Shown here: positions 44,134-55,467 of the stretch, one piece after another
Layout of the letters: each line of letters begins with the position of its first letter
Numbering within the stretch: the stretch's first letter is position 1
Assembly (NCBI RefSeq): GCF_005503535.1
Contig: NZ_SCNN01000002.1
Coordinates: 186,001-250,000 of the forward strand
Direction: 5' to 3'
DNA from: Mesorhizobium comanense
Lineage (GTDB): Bacteria; Pseudomonadota; Alphaproteobacteria; Rhizobiales; Rhizobiaceae
DNA: 64,000 bases
Position numbers and translations under genes: made by a program
Notes under the pieces: model-generated
The model's input: the letters and a program-made list of their open reading frames with translations, nothing else
Told to the model about the DNA's origin: nothing
The model's database searches: none

Positions 44134-44162
44134 AATTTCATAGGTTCTCGAGGGAGGTTTCA

Positions 44163-45443
44163 GTGACCCGTACACCCGGCTTCAACACGCTCGCCGTCCA
44201 TGCCGGCGCCAAGCCCGATCCGGCGACCGGCGCTCGCGCCACGCCGATCTATCAGACGACCTCCTATGTCTTCGACGACGCCGATCATGCCGCCTCGCTG
44301 TTCGGCCTGAAGGCCTTCGGCAACATCTACACCCGCATCATGAACCCGACCCAGGCGGTGCTGGAGGAGCGCGTCGCCGCGCTTGAAGGCGGTACTGCCG
44401 CCCTTGCGGTCGCGTCCGGCCATGCCGCGCAGCTCATCGTGTTCCACAATCTGATGCAGCCGGGCGACAATTTTGTCGCCGCCAACAAGCTTTATGGCGG
44501 CTCGATCAACCAGTTCGGCCATGCCTTCAAGAATTACGGCTGGGAGGTGCGTTGGGCTGACACCAACGACCTGTCGACCTTCGAGAGCCAGATCGATGAC
44601 AAGACCAAGGCGATCTTCATCGAGAGTCTTGCCAATCCCGGCGGCACCTTCGTCGACATCGAGAAGATCGGCGACATCGCGCGCAAGCACGGCCTGCCGC
44701 TGATCGTCGACAACACGCTTGCCTCGCCCTACCTGATCCGGCCGATCGAGCATGGCGCCGATATCGTCGTCCATTCACTGACCAAGTTCATCGGCGGGCA
44801 TGGCAATTCGATCGGCGGCGTCATTGTCGACGGCGGTACCTTCGACTGGTCGAAGTCGGGCAAGTACCCGATGCTGTCGGAGCCGCGCCCCGAATATGGC
44901 GGCCTCGTCTTGCACGAAACCTTCGGCAATTTCGCCTTCGCCATCGCCGCGCGCGTGCTCGGACTGCGCGACCTCGGCCCGGCCATCTCACCCTTCAACG
45001 CCTTCCTGATCCTGACCGGGCTGGAAACCTTGCCGCTGCGCATGCAGCGCCATTGCGACAATGCCATCACGGTCGCTGGCTGGCTGTCCAACCACCCCAA
45101 GGTCGCCTGGGTGAACTATCCTGGCCTGCCCAGCGACAAGAACAACGCCCTGCAGAAGAAATATTCTCCGCTGGGCGCCGGTGCCGTGTTCACCTTCGGC
45201 CTCAAGGGCGGCTACGAGGCAGGGGTCAAGTTCGTCGAGGCGCTCGAACTGTTCTCGCACCTCGCCAATGTCGGCGACACCAAGTCTTTGGTCATCCACC
45301 CTGCGTCGACCACGCACCGCCAGCTTTCCGACGAGCAGAAGGTCAAGGCCGGCGCCGGGCCGGACACGGTGCGGCTCTCGGTCGGCATCGAGGACGTCAC
45401 CGACATCGTCGCCGACCTCGAACAGGCACTCGCCAAGGTCTGA
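44163..45443 (+). CDS. metY: O-acetylhomoserine (thiol)-lyase
   Basis: 426 residues from GTG 44163, with GGGAGG upstream. The fold-type-I PLP enzyme is shown by FNTLAVHAGAKPDPATGARATPIYQTTSYVF, TRIMNPTQAVLEERVAALEGG, SGHAAQLIVF and the PLP-binding lysine near residue 208 in VHSLTKFIGGHG. The length and the presence of the FNTLAVHAG start favour O-acetylhomoserine sulfhydrylase over cystathionine enzymes. It makes homocysteine (or methionine from methanethiol) in the cytoplasm. Confidence 0.93.
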   Translation: MTRTPGFNTLAVHAGAKPDPATGARATPIYQTTSYVFDDADHAASLFGLKAFGNIYTRIMNPTQAVLEERVAALEGGTAALAVASGHAAQLIVFHNLMQPGDNFVAANKLYGGSINQFGHAFKNYGWEVRWADTNDLSTFESQIDDKTKAIFIESLANPGGTFVDIEKIGDIARKHGLPLIVDNTLASPYLIRPIEHGADIVVHSLTKFIGGHGNSIGGVIVDGGTFDWSKSGKYPMLSEPRPEYGGLVLHETFGNFAFAIAARVLGLRDLGPAISPFNAFLILTGLETLPLRMQRHCDNAITVAGWLSNHPKVAWVNYPGLPSDKNNALQKKYSPLGAGAVFTFGLKGGYEAGVKFVEALELFSHLANVGDTKSLVIHPASTTHRQLSDEQKVKAGAGPDTVRLSVGIEDVTDIVADLEQALAKV

Positions 45444-45452
45444 TGCCTTGAG

Positions 45453-45538
45453 GTAGTGAGTGGTCGGTAGTCAGTAGTCAGTAGGGACTAGTTTCTCACG
45501 AACCGATGGGGCAATTCTACTCACTACTCACTACTCAC
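45453..45538. repeat. Inverted array of 7-bp repeats between metY and the cupin gene
   Basis: Five tandem heptamers (GTAGTGA, GTGGTCG, GTAGTCA, GTAGTCA, GTAGGGA) run 45453-45487. After a 30-base spacer, three exact copies of TACTCAC run 45518-45538, which is the same unit in inverse orientation. The two arms can form a long imperfect hairpin that may end metY transcription, though the T-run is missing. Confidence 0.75.
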
Positions 45539-45540
45539 TG

Positions 45541-45900
45541 TTGGAGCACATCCTGTCCTCGCATTACCTGACAATATCGACTGACAGCGTCGAACCCGAA
45601 TCCGGCGCTCCGGCGCCGGACCGCCTGATCTCCGGCGACCCGAAATTCCGCACCTGGAACATCGAGGAGCGGGATGGCGGCCTCTATGCCGGCATCTGGG
45701 AATCGACACCCGGCAAGTGGCGCATCGTCTATGACGAATGGGAGTTCTGCCACATCCTGGCAGGCGTTTCGGTCATCGCCGAGGATGGCGGCGAAGCGCG
45801 AACCGTCAGGGCCGGCGACAGTTTCGTGCTGAGACCCGGCTTCAAGGGAAGCTGGGAAGTGCTTGAAACGACTCGCAAGGAATATGTGATCAAGCTCTGA
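45541..45900 (+). CDS. Cupin domain protein (DUF861/EutQ-like)
   Basis: 119 residues from a TTG that begins two bases after the heptamer array. A single cupin_3 domain is visible: WNIEERDGGLYAGIWESTPGKWRI, then EFCHILAGVSVIAEDGGEARTVRAGDSFVLRPGFKGSWEVLE. Cupin_3 proteins often lack strict metal ligands; one Glu-x-Cys-His is seen. Known relatives include ureidoglycolate lyase-like and EutQ-like proteins, but no function is assigned. The ribosome binding site is not obvious, so the start may be another codon. Confidence 0.75.
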   Translation: MEHILSSHYLTISTDSVEPESGAPAPDRLISGDPKFRTWNIEERDGGLYAGIWESTPGKWRIVYDEWEFCHILAGVSVIAEDGGEARTVRAGDSFVLRPGFKGSWEVLETTRKEYVIKL

Positions 45901-46968
45901 TCATTTCGCCGGAAACGCGCCGAGGCAGGCTTCCGACGCCTTGTCGTGCGAGGCCAGCAAATCGGCGTCCTGTGCTTCGAGATCGGAGTCCGAAATCTCG
46001 TTGCGGTAGTACTGCGCCAGGAGATCCATTCCTTCCTGGCTCACGCCATAGGTCGGGATCTCCCGGGCGAGGCAGCCACAAAGCGCTAGCGCCCGGTCGG
46101 GCGAGCCGGTCTTGTGGTTGGTGAGGATGAAATCCTGCGCCGGGCAGGCGTCGAGAAAGCCGTCGAAATTGAGCTTCTGCTGAGGCTGGTCGCCATGACT
46201 GAGAGAGCTCGAGGGCCATTGGCTCTTGCCGGCTGCGACATCGCAGCCGGTTGCGACGTCGCTCCCGTTCGCGGCGACGGCCTGCCAGGCCTTGTCCTTG
46301 CCGCCGCCGGGATACTCGAAATTCTCGCCCAAAGACCCGGAGTACTGGTCAAGCTCGGCCTGTGAAAAGCCTATCGTCTGCAATCGATTGATCTGACATT
46401 GGCACGCTTCGGCAATTTTCTCGGCCTCGCCTTCTTCGGGCTGTTCGCTTGATTTGCTCTTTTCGCAGGCCGCCAGGAAGGCAGTTCCGTCAAGCAGTGT
46501 AGCGGGGAAGGTTGATGCGTCCGCATAGCGGTCGCCCGTCCAGCCAAGCACCCTCTGGTCGAGTTGCAGATCGAAAAAGCCATTGCGCTTGAAGGTGCCG
46601 AGGCTGACCTTGTCTGGAGCCGCAAGTCTGGCGCCTGGGACGTCGCCGAGCACCTCGCGATAGGTGTCGCCTTCCAGCACGAACAGGAAGAGCCCGCATT
46701 TCACGCCGTCGCAATTGGGATCTGCGACATAGGCATAGATTTCGGACAGGCCGTCCAGGTTGAAGTCGACTTCATACGCCCAGAATCTGTCCGCGGGCAC
46801 GGCCGCTCCCGTCCGGCGCTCGAGCAGGCTGCCAGCGATGGCCCGCGCGACAGAATCGCTGTTTTCCTGCGGGATGTTTTCCGGCTGCTGCTGCGCGTGC
46901 GTCGCTCCGATGCAGGCGCATAGCAACGCCAATGCGAACGCCGTCGCAGGTCTCCAGAACAGCTTCAT
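45901..46968 (-). CDS. Secreted cysteine-rich protein with DxD-type loops, function unknown
   Basis: 355 residues. A signal peptide (TAFALALLCACIGATHAQ, cleavage near residue 26) precedes a mature part with two aspartate-rich loops of EF-hand or FG-GAP style (DFNLDGLSE and ADPNCDGVKCG), suggesting a calcium site. Further on come paired cysteines (CQCQINRL, DACPAQDF, CGCLAREI, EACLGAF) that probably form disulfides. ATG 46968 starts the signal peptide; the frame is open up to 47064 without meaning. The gene is 25 bp downstream of the P450 gene in the same direction. No family recognised. Confidence 0.75.
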   Translation of the reverse strand: MKLFWRPATAFALALLCACIGATHAQQQPENIPQENSDSVARAIAGSLLERRTGAAVPADRFWAYEVDFNLDGLSEIYAYVADPNCDGVKCGLFLFVLEGDTYREVLGDVPGARLAAPDKVSLGTFKRNGFFDLQLDQRVLGWTGDRYADASTFPATLLDGTAFLAACEKSKSSEQPEEGEAEKIAEACQCQINRLQTIGFSQAELDQYSGSLGENFEYPGGGKDKAWQAVAANGSDVATGCDVAAGKSQWPSSSLSHGDQPQQKLNFDGFLDACPAQDFILTNHKTGSPDRALALCGCLAREIPTYGVSQEGMDLLAQYYRNEISDSDLEAQDADLLASHDKASEACLGAFPAK

Positions 46969-46993
46969 CGCGCAACCCCAAGCCCGCGATCGT

Positions 46994-48244
46994 TCAGAAG
47001 CCGACCGAGAGCGTTTCCAGCCCATGGAAGTGGTAAGTGTCGCGGAAGCGGGGCTCTTCGGCAAGATGCAGTCGCGGATGCCGCTCGAACAAAGTCTTCA
47101 GCGATACCTGCAGTTCGAGCCGCGCAAGCGGCGCGCCGATGCAGAAATGGATGCCGGCGCCAAACGATACGTTCTTCTGGTCCGTGCGGTCAGGCCGAAA
47201 GGCCGCCGGTTCGGCAAAGGCGCGCGGATCATGATTGGCCATGCCGAGCAAAAGTCCGATCGTCTGGCCCGGTTGCACGACAATTCCCGGGGCGACCTCG
47301 ATCTCCTGATAGGCATAGCGGGTGAACATGTGCAGCGGCGCGTCGAAACGCAGGCACTCCTCGACCGTTGCCGCAGTCGCTTCCGCCGAGGTGAAGAAAC
47401 GGCTGGGGTCGCCGCCCTGCATCAGGATTGAGCGCACGGCATTGCCAGTCTGGTGGACGGTCGCCTCGTGCCCGGCATTGAGCAGCAGGATCGCCGAGGA
47501 CACCAACTCATCCTCTGTGAGCTTCTGGCCGTCCTCCTGCGCCGAGATCAGCAGCGACAACAGGTCGTCGCCGGGGTTCTTGCGCCGCTCGGTGACGTAG
47601 CCGCGCAGGAAGGCGGAAAATTCACCCGCGGCGCGGTTTGCGGTGTCCTCGGTCTCGCGGGTGCGACCATGAATGTACATGGCGACCATCTGATGCGACC
47701 AGTCGAGCAGTTGTGGCCCCATATCGACCGGCACGCCAAGCATTTCGGCGATGATGGTGATCGGCAGGGGGGAGGCGAAGGCGGGTAAAAGGTCGACGGG
47801 GCCGGCCGGGTCGAAACGGTCGATCAGTTCATTGGCGAGCGTCTCGACACGCGGCCGCAGACGCTCGACCTGGCGCGAGACGAAAGCCCGGTTGACCAGC
47901 GTTCTGAGCCGCGCATGCACCGGCGGCTCCAGCTCCAGCATCGAGTTCGCCTCGATGCCGTCGAACGCCTCGAGATGGCTCCGGTCCTGGCCGATGCCGC
48001 GGCGGTCGGGAATGCCTGCCGGGTTCTGGCGGCCGAAACGCCGGTCACGCAGCAGCCTGTTGACGTCGTCGAAGCCGCCGAAACACCAGAAACCGAATTC
48101 CTCCCAGAAAAAGGCGTTCGAAGCGCTGTGCAGGAACGCATAGGCCTTGTACGGGTCCAGGAAGAAAGCCGGTTCGTGCGGGTCGAGCCGCAACCGGCGG
48201 CTTGCTGGATCAAAGGCGAGGTAGGGCGGCGTCGATTTGGTCAT
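46994..48244 (-). CDS. Cytochrome P450
   Basis: 416 residues. The heme-binding loop FGAGIHFCIGAPLAR has Cys368, the ExxR motif EECLR is at 296-299 and the I-helix motif LLLNAGHEATVHQ at 254-265. In the latter the normally conserved threonine after E-[AT] is displaced (AGHEA-T), a variant seen in other bacterial P450s. It is a soluble class I enzyme needing ferredoxin and reductase, neither of which is adjacent. Substrate unknown. It is divergent from the FAD oxidase gene, 100 bp apart. Confidence 0.93.
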   Translation of the reverse strand: MTKSTPPYLAFDPASRRLRLDPHEPAFFLDPYKAYAFLHSASNAFFWEEFGFWCFGGFDDVNRLLRDRRFGRQNPAGIPDRRGIGQDRSHLEAFDGIEANSMLELEPPVHARLRTLVNRAFVSRQVERLRPRVETLANELIDRFDPAGPVDLLPAFASPLPITIIAEMLGVPVDMGPQLLDWSHQMVAMYIHGRTRETEDTANRAAGEFSAFLRGYVTERRKNPGDDLLSLLISAQEDGQKLTEDELVSSAILLLNAGHEATVHQTGNAVRSILMQGGDPSRFFTSAEATAATVEECLRFDAPLHMFTRYAYQEIEVAPGIVVQPGQTIGLLLGMANHDPRAFAEPAAFRPDRTDQKNVSFGAGIHFCIGAPLARLELQVSLKTLFERHPRLHLAEEPRFRDTYHFHGLETLSVGF

Positions 48245-48344
48245 GCCGTTCCATAGCGCGCCTTGCCAGCCTCATTCCAGACCGTATGTTGGCGCCCCAA
48301 GCACGATGGATTGAGCCAATCATTCCGGGTGAGGAAGGTCTGAA

Positions 48345-49451
48345 TTGATGAATGTGATCGTTGTCGGCGCGGGCATCGCCGGTCTTTCGACCGCCTGGTC
48401 GCTGGTCAAGGCGGGTCACGGCGTCTCGATCGTCGAGCAGGGGCCGATCGCCAATCCGCTCGCGGCATCCGGCGACCATCACCGTATCATCCGCCGCGCC
48501 TATCGGACCGGAACAGGTTATGGCCGCATGATCGGCGAGGCTTATGAAGCCTGGGACGAAATGTGGGCTGATCTCGGCGAGAACCATCTCGATGCAAGGG
48601 GATTCCTCTGTATATCGCGCGAGCCGGGCGACGAGGCCGAGGACTATCGGGAAGGGCTGGAGGAAGGAAATTTCCCGTTCGAACTCTTCGAGCCGGACGA
48701 AGCGGTGAGGCGCTGGCCTTTCCTTGAACCGGGTTCGTTCCGCTATGCCTATCTTTCGCCGGAAGGCGGAGCGCTGCATTGCAGGAAGATCGCGGCGGGA
48801 TTGGCGGCATGGCTGCGCGCCAACGGCGCCAATGTCTACGAGCACAGCAAGGTGACGGAGATCGATGCCGAGGCCGGCCATGTCGTTCTGGAACACGGCG
48901 AAACCATGCAGGCCGACCGCATCGTCGTCGCGGCCGGCGCCTGGGTGCTGAAACTATTTCCCGAACTCGGCGGAGACCTGAAGACCTACCGCACCGCGCT
49001 CGCTTATGTCGAACCGCCCGCGGACCTCAGGGCCGTATGGGAAACCGCCCCTGTCATCCTCGATGTCGGCGGCAAGACCGATGGCTACATGATCCCGCTC
49101 AGCCGCGGCGCCGGAATGAAGTTCGGCTCGGGCCTGCATAAGGTGCCGACCAGCGACGCCGACTGGAACCGTGACCCGGTGCCGGGCGAGGGCGAGGCGA
49201 TCCGCAACCTGTTTTCACCGCCGATCGCCCGCATCGAGGAATACCGGATTACCGAAGTCGTCACCTGCGCCTACACCTTCACCGCCGACGAAAAGTTCAT
49301 GGCGCATGAGAAGGGCAGGTGCCTTGTCGTCTCGGCCTGCTCCGGCCACGGCTACAAATTCGGCGCGGCCGTCGGCAGGCGCGTCGCGGCGGCGGTCGGC
49401 AATGGCGATGTCGCGGGCTTGAAGCGTTGGCTGCGAGCCGAGGTAACCTGA
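48345..49451 (+). CDS. FAD-dependent oxidoreductase (DAO family)
   Basis: 368 residues. The N-terminal GxGxxG dinucleotide-binding motif VIVVGAGIAGLSTAWSLVKAGH is followed by the DAO fold, with HHRIIRRAYRTGTGYGRMIG typical of monomeric sarcosine oxidase and N-methyl amino acid oxidases, and the C-terminal FMAHEKGRCLVVSACSGHGYKFGAAVG where the cysteine matches the covalent flavin site of MSOX (S-A-C-S-G-H-G-x-K). It would oxidise an N-methyl or secondary amine to release H2O2. Exact substrate unknown. Confidence 0.88.
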   Translation: MMNVIVVGAGIAGLSTAWSLVKAGHGVSIVEQGPIANPLAASGDHHRIIRRAYRTGTGYGRMIGEAYEAWDEMWADLGENHLDARGFLCISREPGDEAEDYREGLEEGNFPFELFEPDEAVRRWPFLEPGSFRYAYLSPEGGALHCRKIAAGLAAWLRANGANVYEHSKVTEIDAEAGHVVLEHGETMQADRIVVAAGAWVLKLFPELGGDLKTYRTALAYVEPPADLRAVWETAPVILDVGGKTDGYMIPLSRGAGMKFGSGLHKVPTSDADWNRDPVPGEGEAIRNLFSPPIARIEEYRITEVVTCAYTFTADEKFMAHEKGRCLVVSACSGHGYKFGAAVGRRVAAAVGNGDVAGLKRWLRAEVT

Positions 49452-49452
49452 C

Positions 49453-50046
49453 CTAATCCTGGCAATGCCTTGGAATATGCACACGCCGCCAGCCGGATGA
49501 CCCCTCGCGGACCAGCACGCGCCGCGCCACGGTCTGGTAGGAAGCGGGAACGTCGATGATGCGCCGCTGTTCGGGCCGCACCAGCACCTCTTCGGCTATG
49601 CTGTCGTATTGCGCGGGTATGACGACACGTCGCGTGCGCTCCGGCTGGATCACAACCGTCTCGGCGACACGCTCGTAGCGGGCCTTGTGCCAGATCTTGC
49701 AGAGCACCTTGCGGCCATGGATGACACGCCATTCCCAGGAGTAGCCGCCGCCATCGACCCTGACGGTGTGATAGACGGTCCGGGTGATCGCCGGCACCAC
49801 CTCATATCGAACCTGAGCGGGCACCGTCATCACCACGCGCTCGCGGGTGCCGTAGATCGGCGGGTCATAATCCACCACCTGCTGGCCGGCAGGCCTGACC
49901 ATGACGTTTTCGTAGACCGTGTCATAGACGGCGGCTGTCCGGACAGGCTCATAACATTCGACGGCGCGGCCGCCGGCGGCGGTCGGCGAGATCGAGCCGA
50001 GCACGGTCAGCCCGGCAATGGCGAAGCATGCGGTTTTCCCAAACAT
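49453..50046 (-). CDS. Secreted protein built of Y-x-x-V / V-R-P repeats
   Basis: 197 residues. A signal peptide (FAIAGLTVLGSISPTAAGG) is followed by about five degenerate repeats of 22-24 residues with the plan Y-[DEQ]-x-V-x-[ER]-x-V-x-V-x-P-E-x-x-R-x-x-x-x-P-A: YDTVYENVMVRPAGQQVVDY, YERVAETVVIQPERTRRVVI, YDSIAEEVLVRPEQRRIIDV and YQTVARRVLVREG are clear copies. A tryptophan-rich insert (YSWEWRVIHGRK) breaks the series. Extended beta-rich repeats of this kind occur in envelope proteins, but no function is known. It ends one base after the oxidase gene (convergent). Confidence 0.75.
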   Translation of the reverse strand: MFGKTACFAIAGLTVLGSISPTAAGGRAVECYEPVRTAAVYDTVYENVMVRPAGQQVVDYDPPIYGTRERVVMTVPAQVRYEVVPAITRTVYHTVRVDGGGYSWEWRVIHGRKVLCKIWHKARYERVAETVVIQPERTRRVVIPAQYDSIAEEVLVRPEQRRIIDVPASYQTVARRVLVREGSSGWRRVHIPRHCQD

Positions 50047-50057
50047 GACACTCCCCC

Positions 50058-50083
50058 TGTTGAACGGTACAATGACGGTTCAA
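50058..50083. promoter_or_regulatory. 7-bp inverted repeat upstream of the repeat-protein gene
   Basis: GTTGAAC (50058-50064) and GTTCAAC (50077-50083), spacer 12 bases, 12 bp before the ATG at 50046. It may be an operator or a leader hairpin. It lies in the 340-bp gap 50047-50386, in which the only other clear feature is the clpP promoter. Confidence 0.35.
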
Positions 50084-50270
50084 CGTTGGATTGTAGGGCA
50101 AGCCATGCCGGAGAAAAGCGGTTTCGGCACATTTCGTTAAGCGATGCGGTTAAGGAACCGCTACCTGGCCGTCTCCGACGGCGTCGTGAAGCGGCGTGAG
50201 CAGGCTCAATGCGGCGAATTCCCGCCAGAAAGCTTGATTCGACTTACCCAGATGGCTAGGACGGGTCGGC

Positions 50271-50300
50271 CTTGCACAAGGATGAGCCGGCATCCTATTT
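50271..50300 (+). promoter_or_regulatory. RpoH (heat-shock)-type promoter of clpP
   Basis: CTTGCA (50271-50276), a 17-bp spacer and CCTATTT (50294-50300). This fits the alphaproteobacterial RpoH consensus (CTTG-type -35, CYTATNT -10). The expected transcript starts near 50307 with a leader of about 80 nt, which excludes longer clpP starts upstream. Confidence 0.65.
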
Positions 50301-50386
50301 ACGTCGTAACGATCCAGAACCGATTCTGCCCGAGCTGCCAGCCTGTCCGGCGCCGGAAAATCCCACCGCGAGACAAGAGATATCAG

Positions 50387-51016
50387 ATGAAGAATCCCGT
50401 CGAAACCTACATGAACCTGGTCCCGATGGTGGTCGAACAGACCAATCGCGGCGAGCGGGCATACGACATCTTCTCGCGCCTCCTCAAGGAGCGCATCATC
50501 TTCATTACCGGTCCGGTCGAGGACGGCATGGCGACGCTGGTCTGCGCGCAGCTCCTGTTCCTCGAAGCCGAGAACCCGAAGAAGGAAATCAACCTCTACA
50601 TCAATTCGCCCGGCGGCGTCGTCACCTCGGGCATGGCGATCTACGACACCATGCAGTTCATAAAGCCGGCCGTGTCGACGCTGTGCATCGGCCAGGCGGC
50701 ATCGATGGGCTCACTGCTCTTGACCGCCGGCCACAAGGACATGCGCTTTGCTACGCCGAACGCCCGCATCATGGTTCACCAGCCGTCGGGTGGCTTCCAG
50801 GGCCAGGCCTCGGATATCGAGCGCCACGCCATGGACATCGTCAAGCTGAAGCGCCGTCTCAACGAGGTCTATGTCAAGCACACCGGCAAGACCTACGAGG
50901 AGATCGAGCGCACGCTCGACCGCGACCATTTCATGACCGCCGACGAGGCCAAGGATTTCGGCTTGATCGACAAGGTCATTTCGTCGCGTGAGCCGGCCGA
51001 AGGGGCGGTGGCATAA
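50387..51016 (+). CDS. clpP: ATP-dependent Clp protease proteolytic subunit
   Basis: 209 residues. The catalytic triad is Ser106 (IGQAASMGS), His131 (MVHQPSGG) and Asp180 (LDRDHFM). The N-terminus [37 protein letters not shown] is typical. ClpP forms a tetradecameric chamber with ClpX or ClpA in the cytoplasm. ATG 50387 follows a purine-rich AGACAAGAGA; longer in-frame starts (50144, 50282) lie in or before the promoter. clpX follows after 295 bp. Confidence 0.97.
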   Translation: MKNPVETYMNLVPMVVEQTNRGERAYDIFSRLLKERIIFITGPVEDGMATLVCAQLLFLEAENPKKEINLYINSPGGVVTSGMAIYDTMQFIKPAVSTLCIGQAASMGSLLLTAGHKDMRFATPNARIMVHQPSGGFQGQASDIERHAMDIVKLKRRLNEVYVKHTGKTYEEIERTLDRDHFMTADEAKDFGLIDKVISSREPAEGAVA

Positions 51017-51311
51017 GGGCTGGTTGGCAGTTGGATGGCGGCATCACGCGCTTTTGGCGCGTCTTGCGGCATTTCGGCCACAATTGGCTGTTCCCTCGGA
51101 CGTTGGGATTGCCTACGTTAAGGCTATGTTGATTTTCGACGGCTTAGCTTTGCGTGGGGAAGCTGCGAATCATTGCCACGTTTTCTGATTTGTGTTTCGT
51201 ACGGAATACGTTGCGGGAGCCGGGACACTGGCGGCGGCGGATTCCCGCGATAAATAGAGTATGCGCCCTTTCAGCCAGACCATCGGCGGGCGGCCATGAA
51301 AGGACATGAAA

Positions 51312-52586
51312 ATGAGCAAGGTCGGCAACAATAGCGGTGATTCCAAGAACACGCTTTATTGCTCGTTTTGCGGCAAGAGCCAGCACGAAGTGCGCAAGCT
51401 GATCGCCGGTCCGACGGTCTTCATCTGCGACGAGTGCGTCGAACTCTGCATGGACATCATCCGCGAGGAGAACAAGACCTCGATGGTGAAGTCGCGCGAG
51501 GGCGTGCCGACACCGCAGGAGATCCTCAAGGTTCTCGACGACTACGTCATCGGCCAGCCCTACGCCAAGCGCGTGCTGTCGGTGGCGGTCCACAACCACT
51601 ACAAGCGCCTCGCGCATGCCGGCAAGAACAACGATGTCGAGCTGGCCAAGTCCAACATCCTGCTGATCGGCCCGACCGGCTGCGGCAAGACGCTGCTGGC
51701 GCAGACGCTGGCCCGCATCATCGACGTGCCGTTCACGATGGCTGATGCCACCACGCTCACCGAAGCCGGCTATGTCGGCGAGGACGTGGAAAATATCATC
51801 CTGAAGCTGCTGCAATCCGCCGATTACAACGTCGAGCGGGCGCAGCGCGGCATCGTCTACATCGACGAAATCGACAAGATCTCGCGCAAGTCCGACAACC
51901 CGTCGATCACCCGCGACGTTTCGGGCGAGGGCGTGCAGCAGGCGCTGCTCAAGATCATGGAAGGCACGGTCGCCTCCGTGCCGCCGCAGGGCGGCAGGAA
52001 GCATCCGCAGCAGGAATTCCTGCAGGTCGACACCGCCAACATCCTGTTCATCTGCGGCGGCGCCTTCGCCGGGCTGGACAAGATCATCTCGGATCGCGGC
52101 CGCAAGACCTCGATCGGCTTCGGCGCCACCGTGGCTTCCCCGGAAGATCGCCGCACCGGCGACATCTTCCGCCAGGTCGAGCCCGAGGATCTCCTGAAGT
52201 TCGGCCTGATCCCCGAGTTCGTCGGCCGTCTGCCGGTGCTGGCGACGCTGGAGGACCTGGACGAGCCGGCGCTGATCCAGATCCTGACCGAGCCGAAGAA
52301 TGCGCTCGTCAAGCAGTACCAGCGCCTGTTCGAGATGGAGAATGTCGATCTGACCTTCCACGAGAACGCGTTGTCGGCGATCGCCAAGCGCGCCATCGAG
52401 CGCAAGACCGGCGCGCGCGGCCTGCGCTCGATCATGGAGGCGATCCTGCTCGACACCATGTTCGAACTGCCGGCGCTCGAAGGCGTGCGCGAAGTGGTTA
52501 TTTCGGAAGAGGTGGTGACCGGCAGCGCCCGGCCGCTCTACATCTATTCCGAACAGAAGGAAAAGAAGGGCAATGTCAGCGCCTGA
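51312..52586 (+). CDS. clpX: Clp protease ATPase subunit ClpX
   Basis: 424 residues. The zinc domain has Cys17, Cys20, Cys39 and Cys42 ([19 protein letters not shown]). The AAA+ domain has Walker A GPTGCGKT (about 119-126), [10 protein letters not shown], Walker [10 protein letters not shown], the RKH-like loop [10 protein letters not shown] and IGFGA pore loop region, and sensor motifs ending in [10 protein letters not shown]. It unfolds substrates for ClpP. ATG 51312 is preferred to 51306 because AAGGA lies seven bases before it. Separated from clpP by 295 bp, so it probably has its own promoter; none is convincing by eye. Confidence 0.97.
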
Positions 52587-52615
52587 AAATGGCCTCGACC
52601 CCTTATATCAAGTGG

Positions 52616-52638
52616 AACGGCGCCCTTGCGGCGCCGTT
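52616..52638 (+). terminator. Rho-independent terminator after clpX
   Basis: A 9-bp stem AACGGCGCC / GGCGCCGTT with loop CTTGC and a short T-run, 30 bp after the clpX stop. Confidence 0.8.
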
Positions 52639-52694
52639 TTGCTGTGACGGGCGCGTAACCTCGCCGAAGGAGTGGGCTGTACACGATGTTAACC

Positions 52695-52725
52695 CTTGAT
52701 CTTTGCCCTGCTTGCATCCACCTAA
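52695..52725 (+). promoter_or_regulatory. Possible RpoH-type promoter of lon
   Basis: CTTGAT (52695-52700), a 17-bp spacer and CCACCTAA (52718-52725). The -35 box and spacing fit RpoH; the -10 box is only a partial match. lon is a classic heat-shock gene. Confidence 0.45.
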
Positions 52726-52859
52726 CACATGAAGGCCGAGGTGCCGAATTCTGTGCTGTAAAACTCCCGTCACAAACGGTGGTAGGCGGAACGATCCCCG
52801 GTCGTTAATATGAGATTCGCGGTTGGCCTGATGGTGGCCGCGACATGAAAGGTTGGACA

Positions 52860-55271
<2,412 letters not shown>

Positions 55272-55302
55272 TTCTGGCTAAAGTTGCAACGCACAAACAG
55301 AG

Positions 55303-55328
55303 AGCCGGGCCTCGCGCCCGGCTTTTTC
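55303..55328 (+). terminator. Rho-independent terminator after lon
   Basis: An 8-bp stem AGCCGGGC / GCCCGGCT with loop CTCGC and a run of five T, 32 bp after lon. Confidence 0.85.
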
Positions 55329-55467
55329 ATGTGAAAAACCCCGGATTTCCGGGCTTTTTTCCAATTTTTCCGGGCTTTTCGACTTGGTTGCGGGAACGCT
55401 TCTTTCTAAAGTCCGTTTCCTGCCGGATGAGTCGTTAGTTCCGGTGTTCTCATGGAAGGGAATTTTT

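Noticed and set aside
44006..44162. SAM-II riboswitch before metY
   Set aside because: metY leaders of alphaproteobacteria often carry one, but the conserved GCTAAA-type core and pseudoknot pairing are not seen; only a simple 8-bp hairpin is present.
50144..50386. An 81-codon N-terminal extension of ClpP
   Set aside because: The extension covers the RpoH-type promoter at 50271-50300 and does not resemble ClpP; the family start is at 50387.
51046..51062. ACGCGC-TTTTG-GCGCGT hairpin as clpP terminator
   Set aside because: Only six base pairs with no T-run; too weak to support.
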